NCBI GenBank assembly: GCA_023399355.1
Contig: JAEWQC010000321.1
Location: 1-17,687 of the forward strand
DNA from: Bacillota bacterium
Lineage (GTDB): Bacteria; Bacillota; Clostridia; Acetivibrionales; DTU013
Direction of reading: 5' to 3'
Length of the DNA: 17,687 nt
This document shows, in pieces, positions 1 through 7,189 of the stretch (the first letter of the stretch is position 1; every line of letters starts with the position of its first letter). Position numbers and translations under genes: made by a program. The notes beneath the pieces are model-generated. The model saw only the letters and a list, made by a program, of their open reading frames with translations. It was not told the origin of the DNA and did not search any database.

Positions 1-945
1 GAATACCATCACTCCAAACGGTAAAATCAGCGGACGCATATATTTCAGTCCTGCTGTCCTGGCAAACGTATAGACCATAAAATAAAAGATAGCTGTTAAG
101 TAAACAAATGCTGCCATTGCCCATATAAATACGAAAACAGCTTCAATTCTTTCGAAGAACCTTCCAAGATTGATCAGCCTTGACATCTGATATATCGGTA
201 AAAAGGATTCCAGATTGCTCGGATATGGGAATGTCAGGATATATGCAAGTGAACCTGTAATAAGGAAAAATGAACTGAAACCGATAGCAGCATATCCTGC
301 CGTTCTGACATTTTTATGACTATCCATAAATGGCGGCAGCAAAAATAAAATTAAAAGTTCTCCAAAAGCAGAAACCTTGAAAAATCCCTTGCCAAAGATA
401 TCATAAACTCCATTTCCCAGGATTGGCAGGACGTTTGTCAATTCCATTTTAGGTACAACCCCCAGCAGGATGATTAAAAACCCGACAGCTATGATCGGCA
501 CAATAATTGCATGATAACGCATGATCGCTTCAATTCCAAGAAAGCTGCCTGCTACTACCCCTATCAGAAAGATCAGCATGATATAGCTGATTGGTGAAGT
601 CGGCAGCGAGACTGTTTTCATGTCTTCTGCAAATTCTCTGAGCACCGTCGCCGACAGGTAAAACAAAGTAATCGTAACGATAAGACCTGTTATCATCCTT
701 ACAATCTTTCCACCGGCAATTCCAGCAATATCAATCAGGTCTTTCCCTTCGAATTTCCCCATGAATCTTATCAGTATAAAATAAAAGAGCACGGAAAGAA
801 GGCTTACATATATTGTTAGTACCCAACCTGCGGTTCCTGCATCCTCTACTGTCATTCTGGCAAAGTACAGAAAAATTTTGGTGCATATTAAATTTATGAG
901 CAGAGTCACAGCTTCCCATTTTCCGAAGCGAATCCTGTTTTCCAT
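1..945 (-). CDS. gerAB: GerAB-family spore germination permease (partial, C-terminus beyond window)
   Basis: Translating the minus strand from ATG at 945 gives an open frame that runs off the window edge: 315 codons, starting MENRIRFGKWEAV. It is rich in hydrophobic segments (for example LIDIAGIAGGKIVRMITGLI and IVPIIAVGFLIILLGVV). This is the pattern of the GerAB/ArcD/ProY (endospore germination permease) family, which are roughly 360-residue proteins with about ten membrane spans. GerAB is the inner-membrane subunit of the germinant receptor and is thought to bind the germinant. About 45-50 residues are probably missing. The start lies 26 bases after the gerAA stop at 972, consistent with co-transcription. 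A gerAC lipoprotein gene would be expected just outside the window. The family call rests on sequence character and position beside gerAA; the substrate cannot be read from it. Confidence 0.88.
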   Translation of the reverse strand, partial: MENRIRFGKWEAVTLLINLICTKIFLYFARMTVEDAGTAGWVLTIYVSLLSVLFYFILIRFMGKFEGKDLIDIAGIAGGKIVRMITGLIVTITLFYLSATVLREFAEDMKTVSLPTSPISYIMLIFLIGVVAGSFLGIEAIMRYHAIIVPIIAVGFLIILLGVVPKMELTNVLPILGNGVYDIFGKGFFKVSAFGELLILFLLPPFMDSHKNVRTAGYAAIGFSSFFLITGSLAYILTFPYPSNLESFLPIYQMSRLINLGRFFERIEAVFVFIWAMAAFVYLTAIFYFMVYTFARTAGLKYMRPLILPFGVMVF

Positions 946-971
946 CTTCACTTTCTTTAAGACTCCCTCTG

Positions 972-2675
972 CTATCGTCTATCCCGTTTTATTTTCCATC
1001 CCATACTAAACTTTTCCTGTTTTCTGGTCTTTTTCGTATTGAGGTAATCCGGCCTGTGTTCCATTTTCCATTCCGGTGCCTTAAAAATTACGCCACGTGC
1101 AATATCGGAGGTCTTGGGACCTAACGGTGCCATATATGGCACGCCAAATGATTTCAAGCTCGTAGACCATACTCCAAGAATGAACAGACCTGCCGTAATG
1201 CCAAGAAAACCTGCCAGCGCACTTAACGCAATAAACGCAAAGCGCATGATCCGTATTGAATAGCCGAGTGAATAATTCGGGATTGCAAAAGATCCTATCC
1301 CCGTAACAGAAACGACAATGATTAAAATCGGGCTTACGATATTTGCGGCAACAGCAGCCTGCCCCAATATAAGAGCCCCTATAATGCCCAATGTCGGTCC
1401 TATCGGTCCAGGTACCCTGACCCCCGCTTCGCGGATCAATTCAAAGGATAACTCCATCAGAAGCAATTCAATTAAAGAAGGAAAGGGTACCTTTTCTCTC
1501 GATGCCTCTATAGCAAGCAGCAAATCAGTCGGTATCATTTCCTGATGATAATTTGTAATCGCCAGATAGATTCCTGGAAGCAAAAGTGCCATAAAAAGTG
1601 CGATTAAGCGAATAAACCTGAGGAGATTCGCGTAAGGATACCTTATATATGCGTCCTCTGCAGAGTGCATCATCTCATAGGCCGTCGTTGGAACAACCAG
1701 CACATTCGGCGAACCGCTTACAATAATAGCCACCCTGCCGTTCGCAAGCAGCTCTGAGACATAATCGGGCCTTTCTGTTGACAATACCTGTGGCGAAGGA
1801 TAAATCGTACTGTCCTCGATTAACTGCTCCAGCACCCCTGAGTCGAGCATATAGTCCACCTGGATGCTTTCAAGCCTTCGTTTCACTTCATCAACAAGCC
1901 GTTCATTGGCAATATCCTTTATATAAAGCATGGAACAAGGCGTTTTGCTGATTCTCCCGACAGAGATATCTTCAACAATCAGATCTTCATCTTTCAGTCT
2001 TTTGCGTATTTGTGCGCTATTCGTCCTTAATAGCTCATTAAAAGCTTCCTGTGGACCTCTTAATACAATTTCATTGTTCGGCTTCTCAATTCCCCTGTGT
2101 TCCCAACCCTTTACATCTGCAGAAAAAGCAACCTGCACCCCATCGGCAAAAAGTCCGCATCCCCCGAAATTGATTTCATCTATGACATTTCTGTAGCCAG
2201 GCTCGATCTTTACCTGGCAGTGCGGCAATAGCTGCCTGGCGATATAATCCTCAAGGTTTTCCTCTTCTTTCAGTTCCAGTCCCGACATGACCATCAGCGG
2301 TGTCAGAATATAATTATTGATGATTTCCCGGTCGGTCAATCCGTCAAAGAAGATAATGAACGCTTTTACAGGCTTTCCCCTGAAATTGATATCGAACTCA
2401 CGCAAAAATATATCGCCGTTCACAGGAATGCTATAAATCTTTTTCATATGATCAAGATTTTCCCTGATATTGCTGGTAATCCTGTCTGAAAGCTTCGGAT
2501 TCCTTTCGTTTTGCTCCTCTTTTGCCTCAATCTCGCGTTTCATCCTGCCGGAATCATTAGCTTCACCTTTTTCGTCATTTTCTGCCGAACCTGTGTGTTT
2601 AAGTGTGAATTGTTCACTTTCTCCGGGTTCCTTGAAAAGTATCAGGCTCTTAAGAAACCCTCTGTCAATTGACAA
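972..2675 (-). CDS. gerAA: GerAA-family spore germination protein
   Basis: Subunit A of a GerA-type germinant receptor in the spore inner membrane. The soluble N-terminal domain contains the family's typical stretch around NGDIFLREFDI, then about 250 residues of mixed fold. The C-terminal third has membrane segments with family-typical sequence such as LRFIRLIALFMALLLPGIYL and GVRVPGPIGPTLGIIGALIL. The frame is open from a GTG at 2741 that overlaps the upstream TGA as GTGA, but no Shine-Dalgarno precedes that GTG. I chose TTG at 2675: GGGAGG sits 9 bases upstream, and the resulting start (MSIDRGFLKSLILFKEP) looks natural. This gives 567 residues. The family is usually near 500, and the surplus is a charged, low-complexity N-terminal tail (EKGEANDSGRMKREIEAKEE). 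It lies between the 3D-domain gene and gerAB. Function is certain at family level; the exact start is not. Confidence 0.93.
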   Translation of the reverse strand: MSIDRGFLKSLILFKEPGESEQFTLKHTGSAENDEKGEANDSGRMKREIEAKEEQNERNPKLSDRITSNIRENLDHMKKIYSIPVNGDIFLREFDINFRGKPVKAFIIFFDGLTDREIINNYILTPLMVMSGLELKEEENLEDYIARQLLPHCQVKIEPGYRNVIDEINFGGCGLFADGVQVAFSADVKGWEHRGIEKPNNEIVLRGPQEAFNELLRTNSAQIRKRLKDEDLIVEDISVGRISKTPCSMLYIKDIANERLVDEVKRRLESIQVDYMLDSGVLEQLIEDSTIYPSPQVLSTERPDYVSELLANGRVAIIVSGSPNVLVVPTTAYEMMHSAEDAYIRYPYANLLRFIRLIALFMALLLPGIYLAITNYHQEMIPTDLLLAIEASREKVPFPSLIELLLMELSFELIREAGVRVPGPIGPTLGIIGALILGQAAVAANIVSPILIIVVSVTGIGSFAIPNYSLGYSIRIMRFAFIALSALAGFLGITAGLFILGVWSTSLKSFGVPYMAPLGPKTSDIARGVIFKAPEWKMEHRPDYLNTKKTRKQEKFSMGWKIKRDRR

Positions 2676-2737
2676 TGCCTGCACCCTCCCGAATCTTTTT
2701 TCTGTAGAATGATAAAAAGACTTATATGGGACACAAA

Positions 2738-3583
2738 TCACAGTTTTATCTTGTTGACATCACCGTTACCACGTTTCACAAGATAAACCTCCCATTTTCT
2801 GGACCCCAGCAGTTTTGCAAAGCTTTTATCGAAGACCGATAAATCAAAGCGGTACTTCCCTTTTATTGCACTGCCGGTATCCATGGCAACCGTGTACCCT
2901 ATTCCCTTTATATAAAATACCGTTCCAAATGGCCAGTAACGGCTGTCAATAGCTATTGAAACCCCTGGAATGATAGCCTTTCCCGATTTTGTGATTCCCC
3001 TGTCATTTCCGCATTCTTCCTTACTCGGCGTATATGCTGTCCCAAGGAATTTCCCGACATATTTGCCTCTGTTTATCGTATTGCGTGCATTCAGACCATC
3101 AAACACCGAAAAATTCTGCGGCTTGACACCGACTGACGCAGCCATTTTCAAGGAGTTCTGCAGAGCAACATTATCATCGACGAGATTCTTGTTCTGTTTG
3201 GAAAGTTCGTTATTCTTCTTTTTAAGGATGTCCAACTGATCACTTAAATCACTGCTCCCACGGGATGCCTTGCCATAATCCTCCTCCAATTTTCGATTCT
3301 CCTCCGATAAATTCTGTAATTTCTCAAGCAATGCCGTATCTGTGCTTGTAATCTCCTGTCTTTTCAGCCTTTCTTCTTTTATAGATTCATATGCTGATAC
3401 AAGATCAGCTTTCATCTCTTTGTATGACTTCAGTAGAATATAGTTGTTCGCACATAAAAATGAAGCCACGATAAACATTACAACAACAGCCCAAATGAAG
3501 CTGTTCGTTTTTTTTCCTTCAACTTTAACACACTTGGTATTATCTTGAGGTTGAACGCTTTCAGCAGCTTCTAACCCCGTCAT
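2738..3583 (-). CDS. Membrane-anchored coiled-coil protein with C-terminal 3D domain
   Basis: 281 residues. There is one membrane segment at about 28-50 (FIWAVVVMFIVASFL). A long charged region at about 55-145 with frequent Leu and repeated E/K is predicted to be coiled coil. The C-terminal 3D domain lies at about 178-270, with the three aspartates that name the family at D213 (IAIDSRYWPFG), D235 (VAMDTG) and D247 (YRFDLSV). 3D domains occur in MltA-type lytic transglycosylases and in Firmicute cell-wall proteins such as YabE and YocH, so a role in cortex or wall remodelling is inferred. The N-in, C-out topology is also inferred. The start has a strong GGAGGAGG. The stop overlaps the open frame of gerAA, so it appears to be the first gene of the germination operon. 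The pairing with ger genes is unusual; no enzymatic activity can be claimed from sequence alone. Confidence 0.85.
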   Translation of the reverse strand: MTGLEAAESVQPQDNTKCVKVEGKKTNSFIWAVVVMFIVASFLCANNYILLKSYKEMKADLVSAYESIKEERLKRQEITSTDTALLEKLQNLSEENRKLEEDYGKASRGSSDLSDQLDILKKKNNELSKQNKNLVDDNVALQNSLKMAASVGVKPQNFSVFDGLNARNTINRGKYVGKFLGTAYTPSKEECGNDRGITKSGKAIIPGVSIAIDSRYWPFGTVFYIKGIGYTVAMDTGSAIKGKYRFDLSVFDKSFAKLLGSRKWEVYLVKRGNGDVNKIKL

Positions 3584-3658
3584 ATAAAAAACCTCCTCCA
3601 GTCAAAAAAATGGCTGTTTATTGCCTTAGCGCCATAAATTCCATATTATGGTCATCTA

Positions 3659-3688
3659 TATTATCATCTATTTTTCGACCCTTTATTC
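3659..3688 (-). promoter_or_regulatory. Putative sigma-G promoter of the 3D-gerAA-gerAB operon
   Basis: Read on the minus strand there is GAATA (3688-3684), an 18-base spacer, then GATAATA (3665-3659). This fits the forespore sigma-G pattern (GNATR, 17-18 bases, CATNNTA) except for the first base of the -10 box. It lies about 75 bases upstream of the first ATG of the operon. GerA-type operons in Bacillus are sigma-G dependent, so the match is biologically sensible. It is still only a pattern match in AT-rich DNA. Confidence 0.45.
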
Positions 3689-3758
3689 ATAAGTGTTTAT
3701 TTTTTTCAGAGAAGGTGAAATCTAAACCTCCTCAATAAAACGCTTAGTTTTAATTTTT

Positions 3759-3790
3759 TTGACAAACTTTATGCTTAGTCATGTTATAAT
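3759..3790 (+). promoter_or_regulatory. Putative promoter of the agrA-agrC unit
   Basis: TTGACA at 3759-3764 and TATAAT at 3785-3790 are both perfect consensus boxes, but they are 20 bases apart, longer than the ideal 17. A TGT before the -10 box makes an extended -10 (TGnTATAAT), which can compensate for poor spacing. The word GCTTAGT occurs at 3742-3748 and 3773-3779, 31 bases (about three helical turns) apart and straddling the -35 box. This could be an activator site. The coding start at 3835 follows with a GGGGGGAGG ribosome site. Confidence 0.55.
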
Positions 3791-3834
3791 AATGATAATC
3801 AGTAAATTCCAATTAGTGGGGGGAGGTTGAAAAC

Positions 3835-4563
3835 ATGCTTTCTATTGCAATTCTCGATGATGATATCCGGGTTCTTGAAGAATATGAAAGATTAATACCA
3901 ACGTGGTTTAAAAAGAATAATGTCGAAGGCAAAATAATAGCTGCTACAACCGACTACAAACAGTTTATCAGGGAGATCAGGGATCAACAGGCGAATGTCT
4001 GCATACTCGATGTCAATCTACGTTCAGAGGTCAATGGCGTTACCATTGCACGTCTAATCAGGAAAGAAAACATTAAAATAGAAATCATTTTTTGTACGGG
4101 ATTTCTCGAGTACATGCCTCAGGCTTTTGATGTGCAGGCTTACAATTTCATTCCCAAGTCGAATAATGTCCAACTTGAACGCTGTCTGGTCAAATTGGCA
4201 AATGATATCCTTAAAAGAGAGGCGGGAATAAAAACATTTGAAATAAAATATGGATCACGTATTTACTATGTTCCCCACAACGAAATTATCTATATTCAAC
4301 GATATGGTACAAAAACAACCATAAATTGTATCAATAAGGTACTGGAGGTCTATGACAGCCTGGAATCCATTGCCGCCAAACTAAACAATCCAAAATTCAA
4401 GCAATGCCACCGATCAACCATAGTAAATACCGAATTCATTGACTTTGTGGATACAAAGCAAAAGTATATTTCATTAAGAAACGGCAGTAAATGTGAACTG
4501 GGTCCCAAATATTATGAAGAATTTAAATCAAAAACTGAATGGAGTGACGATTGTGCAGTTTGA
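3835..4563 (+). CDS. agrA: LytTR-family response regulator (AgrA-like)
   Basis: 242 residues. The N-terminal receiver domain has the acidic cluster D8-D10 (ILDDD), the phosphoacceptor D59 (CILDVN), T88 (CTGF) and K108 (IPKSN). From about residue 138 the sequence is a LytTR DNA-binding domain (YIQRYGTKTTINC, then CHRSTIVNTEFIDFV). This architecture is that of AgrA/VirR/ComE-type regulators, which bind paired direct repeats near promoters. The start has GGGGGGAGG 9 bases upstream. The 3' end overlaps the following kinase by 11 bases, a typical two-component pair. The partner agrBD genes lie downstream on the opposite strand, so the likely input is the processed AgrD peptide. Targets are unknown; the adjacent agrB promoter and its own promoter are natural candidates. 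Confidence 0.9.
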   Translation: MLSIAILDDDIRVLEEYERLIPTWFKKNNVEGKIIAATTDYKQFIREIRDQQANVCILDVNLRSEVNGVTIARLIRKENIKIEIIFCTGFLEYMPQAFDVQAYNFIPKSNNVQLERCLVKLANDILKREAGIKTFEIKYGSRIYYVPHNEIIYIQRYGTKTTINCINKVLEVYDSLESIAAKLNNPKFKQCHRSTIVNTEFIDFVDTKQKYISLRNGSKCELGPKYYEEFKSKTEWSDDCAV

Positions 4564-5845
4564 CATCATGCTAATTAATATCCTATTTGCTATGATCAGT
4601 GGTTACCTTGTTATCATTATTTTAAAAATCTTTAATATCAATGTTGACTTTCATAAAGTTCCTCTGTTTATACTGATATTTGGCCTAGTAAGTGGAATAC
4701 TTTCCTCAATTACAACTTCATTTGGAACGGCTGTAGCCACAGTTAAACCTCTTATATTATTGTGCATAGGCATTTTGCTTATAAAACTCCTGTTAAAAAT
4801 TAAACTTTCTATATCAGCCTTCTCCTATCTTTTAACATTGGTTGGAATGGGCATTGGAAATAGTGTAGCTGGTTTAATCATTGTAACTGTTAATAAGGGC
4901 TATAGTGTAAGTGATGTTATCAACAATCCATTTTTATATACTATTGCAAGTTTAATTGTAGTAATCGTTTCTGTTGCCATAATTTTTTTAATAAAGCCAA
5001 TGTATGGTTTTATAGTACTGATAAAGGACTCAAGGCAATTAATTTTTGCATTAATTTTTATGTTTATTATAATTACTGCAAACGCCGGGCTCTATTATTC
5101 TATCAAGATTTATAATTTCACAGCCTTTTTAATAATAACAATAATGTCCGTAATCTATTCCGCCTATTTATTTTTAAATAGTTTTATGCTTTATAAAAAT
5201 GAGTTGCAAAAAGCTGAACATGAGCAGCAAGCATTCTATAACAAATCTCTTGAAGGAACACTTTTTAACCTTCGAAGGTTTAAGCATGATTGGAGTAACA
5301 ACCTGGCTGTAATCAATACAATGCTTGCAATGAACAAATACGAGGATGCTAAAAATTATTTGCATGAGATTATCGAATATAATGCTACTAGTAATAATAC
5401 ATTTCTTTTTAATATCAAAAATGCCGGATTATTTGGCATCATATCGGCCAAACAAAGCTTGGCAATAGACAAAGGTATCACTATAGAAATAAAGGGAGTC
5501 GGAGAAATTTGCGAGATTCCAGGAATTAAGATCAGCGAACTGTGCGAAATCATCGGTATATTCCTTGATAATGCAATTGAGGAATCAGAAAAAATTAAAA
5601 AACCTGTTGAATTGAATTATACTGGATCTGAAGATACTATTGAGATCATTATAAGGAATAAATGCGAAAACGGAATTGATCTGAATCAGCTCGGCAAAGA
5701 ATCAAGTAAAGGAATGGACAGAGGTAACGGTCTAAAGATTATAGAACAGATATTAAGCAAATACAAGCATATAAAGAATTTCCGTTCCTATGAAGCGGAT
5801 AGCAAGACATTTGAGCAACTTCTGATCATAGAAAAAGGGCTTTAA
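4553..5845 (+). CDS. agrC: AgrC-like GHKL sensor histidine kinase
   Basis: 430 residues from GTG at 4553, chosen because GGAG lies 8 bases upstream; the in-frame ATG at 4493 has no such site and would overlap agrA by 71 bases. The first 210 residues form about six or seven hydrophobic segments, the peptide-sensing membrane domain. The histidine box follows at H245 (RRFKHDWSNNL), which is the AgrC-type form. The ATPase domain has its N box at N340 (FLDNAIEES) and a G box (MDRGNGL). AgrC kinases bind cyclic peptide autoinducers outside the cell and phosphorylate AgrA. The gene is markedly AT-rich. Its stop codon lies inside a hairpin that also forms the end of the convergent agrD transcript. 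Confidence 0.9.
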   Translation: MQFDIMLINILFAMISGYLVIIILKIFNINVDFHKVPLFILIFGLVSGILSSITTSFGTAVATVKPLILLCIGILLIKLLLKIKLSISAFSYLLTLVGMGIGNSVAGLIIVTVNKGYSVSDVINNPFLYTIASLIVVIVSVAIIFLIKPMYGFIVLIKDSRQLIFALIFMFIIITANAGLYYSIKIYNFTAFLIITIMSVIYSAYLFLNSFMLYKNELQKAEHEQQAFYNKSLEGTLFNLRRFKHDWSNNLAVINTMLAMNKYEDAKNYLHEIIEYNATSNNTFLFNIKNAGLFGIISAKQSLAIDKGITIEIKGVGEICEIPGIKISELCEIIGIFLDNAIEESEKIKKPVELNYTGSEDTIEIIIRNKCENGIDLNQLGKESSKGMDRGNGLKIIEQILSKYKHIKNFRSYEADSKTFEQLLIIEKGL

Positions 5846-5851
5846 GCCCTT
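5831..5851 (-). terminator. Intrinsic terminator of agrBD, overlapping both stop codons
   Basis: On the minus strand the stem AAGGGC/GCCCTT with a short AT loop is followed by TTTTTC. It contains the agrC stop (5843-5845) and touches the agrD stop (5850-5852). Only the minus direction has a U-run, so it most likely ends the agrBD transcript inside the 3' end of agrC. Confidence 0.6.
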
Positions 5852-5990
5852 AATCTACCTTTATCAGCGACTTGGGACATTCTCTCTGGTGAAAAACCCA
5901 CATCCAGCAACCGAATGCCGATGTAGCTGCAAAGAACAATGTGCCGACAAGTGCTACTGAACACACAAGATACTTCAATGATCGCTTCAT
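5850..5990 (-). CDS. agrD: AgrD-like cyclic autoinducer peptide precursor
   Basis: A 46-residue product. A basic, amphipathic leader (MKRSLKYLVCSVALVGTLFF) is followed by ATSAFG, then C28-WMWVF, then the tail HQRECPKSLIKVD. The tail resembles the conserved xQPxxPKSL-type segment of clostridial AgrD, and C28 is where the thiolactone cysteine belongs. By analogy AgrB would cut after the ring and join C28 to residue 32 or 33, giving a very aromatic ring (CWMWV or CWMWVF). A second cysteine, C38, in the tail is unusual. GGAGGAGG lies 7 bases before the ATG, and the ATG overlaps the agrB stop as ATGA, so the two are translationally coupled. The call rests on the combination of motif, size and position next to agrB. 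Confidence 0.85.
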   Translation of the reverse strand: MKRSLKYLVCSVALVGTLFFAATSAFGCWMWVFHQRECPKSLIKVD

Positions 5991-6583
5991 ACTGTTTCCT
6001 CCTCCCACGCGTATTTGTTATTTGTAATTTTATATACAAGCGGTGTCATTAGTACACTCACGAGTAAATTGGTGAACATAATAATATTAAACCAGATCGG
6101 ACCTGTAAACTGTGCTGCAATATACAAAGCAGCCATCACGATAAATCCTGATATCCGCAGCCGTTTCCGTTGCTTCTTTGATGAGACCGGTTTCACCGGC
6201 ATGTCTGCCGGTGCATAGAGATAAGCCACTACAAACGAAAATGGTATTACAATCACATCAATAATAATTTTATTATCAGTTAGATATAAAGACGCTGCCA
6301 GAATTCCGAACACAAACAGGAAATAGGATATTAAACATCCTAAATGAGACTTTGCATGAATTCCTCCAAGGTTTATCCTAAGAAATCCGAATATGCAGAT
6401 TATCCCAGTGACATACAAGAACACATTAAAAATCGCAGATATTATAAGAAGCAACGAAATTTTAGATATTTCAGACAACGCCATATATGCGCCGTATTCA
6501 ATAATCTCCCGTTTCTCCGGTTTGACGTCAGGAAGAGTAATATAAATCTGGTCAGTAATGTAGTTGCTTATCTTGCTAATCAT
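5987..6583 (-). CDS. agrB: AgrB accessory gene regulator membrane protease
   Basis: 198 residues from ATG at 6583, preferred because GGTGGGTGAT precedes it; an ATG five codons upstream lacks a ribosome site. AgrB is a membrane cysteine endopeptidase that removes the C-terminal tail of AgrD and helps form the thiolactone. The catalytic signature is intact: LGGIHAKSHLGC places H76 and C83 seven residues apart, as in the well-studied staphylococcal protein (H77/C84). Several hydrophobic spans follow, with a basic loop (SSKKQRKRLR). The stop overlaps the agrD start. It is transcribed toward, not with, the cognate regulator and kinase genes. Confidence 0.93.
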   Translation of the reverse strand: MISKISNYITDQIYITLPDVKPEKREIIEYGAYMALSEISKISLLLIISAIFNVFLYVTGIICIFGFLRINLGGIHAKSHLGCLISYFLFVFGILAASLYLTDNKIIIDVIVIPFSFVVAYLYAPADMPVKPVSSKKQRKRLRISGFIVMAALYIAAQFTGPIWFNIIMFTNLLVSVLMTPLVYKITNNKYAWEEETV

Positions 6584-6750
6584 AATATCACCCACCATAA
6601 TTATATAATTATTAAATCGAAAAAAAAGAGAAGCTTCTGAAAAGGTTAATATTATGATTTAAATAAGCTAAAGTGAATTTTGCAATAAAATACGTTAACA
6701 CATTATTGTATTTATCCCATAATTTTTAATTTTATAGAACCAGTAGTATC

Positions 6751-6786
6751 ATTCTTTTTATTCTTTTTATTCTTTTTATTCTTTTT
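6751..6786. repeat. Four tandem copies of a 9-base unit upstream of agrB
   Basis: ATTCTTTTT is repeated exactly four times (AAAAAGAAT on the agrB strand), ending in a degenerate ATCATTCTTC. It lies about 170 bases upstream of the agrB start, between agrB and the serS leader. A pure microsatellite of this length can change copy number by slippage. Confidence 0.9.
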
Positions 6787-6826
6787 ATCATTCTTCGGAT
6801 GAAGCAATAAAAGCTGGAAAAACAGC

Positions 6827-6855
6827 TTGCCCTGAAAGTATAAAACCATTATAAT
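6827..6855 (+). promoter_or_regulatory. Putative promoter of the T-box/serS transcript
   Basis: TTGCCC (6827-6832), exactly 17 bases, then TATAAT (6850-6855). Transcription would start near 6862, just before the T-box stem I region. The same AT-rich stretch read on the minus strand also offers TTGTAT (6877-6872), 18 bases, TATAAT (6853-6848), so a divergent promoter for agrBD may overlap it; that part is weaker. Confidence 0.5.
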
Positions 6856-6861
6856 GATAAC

Positions 6862-7148
6862 AATATAATCGATACAAAAATTTATATTAAAAACAGTGAT
6901 TATAGAAGTTACGATTTATGAATTTCTTAAGAGAGCCGGTGGATGGTGTGAATCGGTGAGAGGATAAATCTTTCCACTTCTGGAGCTGTCGGCGATAAGC
7001 CGGAAGGTCAGTAACCTTTATACAACTAATGTCGAGTGGCTGGTAATTCTTATTTAACCGGCAATTTGGGTGGCAACGCGGATCACTCCGTCCCATATAG
7101 ATATCCAATAGTTGAAATCGGATATCCATATGGGACGGAGTTTTTTTA
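6862..7148 (+). ncRNA. T-box leader (tRNA-Ser-sensing) of serS
   Basis: The leader has the distal stem I signature (AGAGAGCCGGTGG, then GTGTGAATCGG). A likely specifier triplet UCC lies at 6973-6975, followed by the expected A and by TTCTGGAGC. Small hairpins follow (CGGC/GCCG at 6990-7002 and AAGGT/ACCTT at 7004-7018), then the T-box core TTGGGTGGCAACGCGG. Its UGGC at 7071-7074 is complementary to the 3' end GCCA of tRNA-Ser, whose discriminator base is G; this independently supports serine specificity. The leader ends with a terminator at 7085-7148. Uncharged tRNA-Ser should stabilise the antiterminator and switch serS on. The 5' boundary is inferred from the promoter. Confidence 0.9.
7085..7148 (+). 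terminator. Regulated terminator of the serS T-box leader
   Basis: A 22-base stem (ACTCCGTCCCATAT... at 7085-7106 with ...ATATGGGACGGAGT at 7120-7141) has one mismatch and a 13-base loop, and is followed by a run of eight T. The 5' arm directly follows the T-box core, the normal arrangement for a competing antiterminator. Confidence 0.92.
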
Positions 7149-7189
7149 TTCCACAGTTTCAAGTAGTACACTGATGAGGAGGAAAAAAT

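Noticed and set aside
5842..6039. 65-codon minus-strand open frame overlapping agrD
   Set aside because: It is in a different frame from agrD, has no ribosome site and no AgrD features; the 46-residue frame starting at 5990 explains the region.
6808..6832. Terminator at the AAGCTG/CAGCTT hairpin upstream of agrB
   Set aside because: The stem is only 6 bases, the following T-run on the minus strand is short, and no gene ends there.
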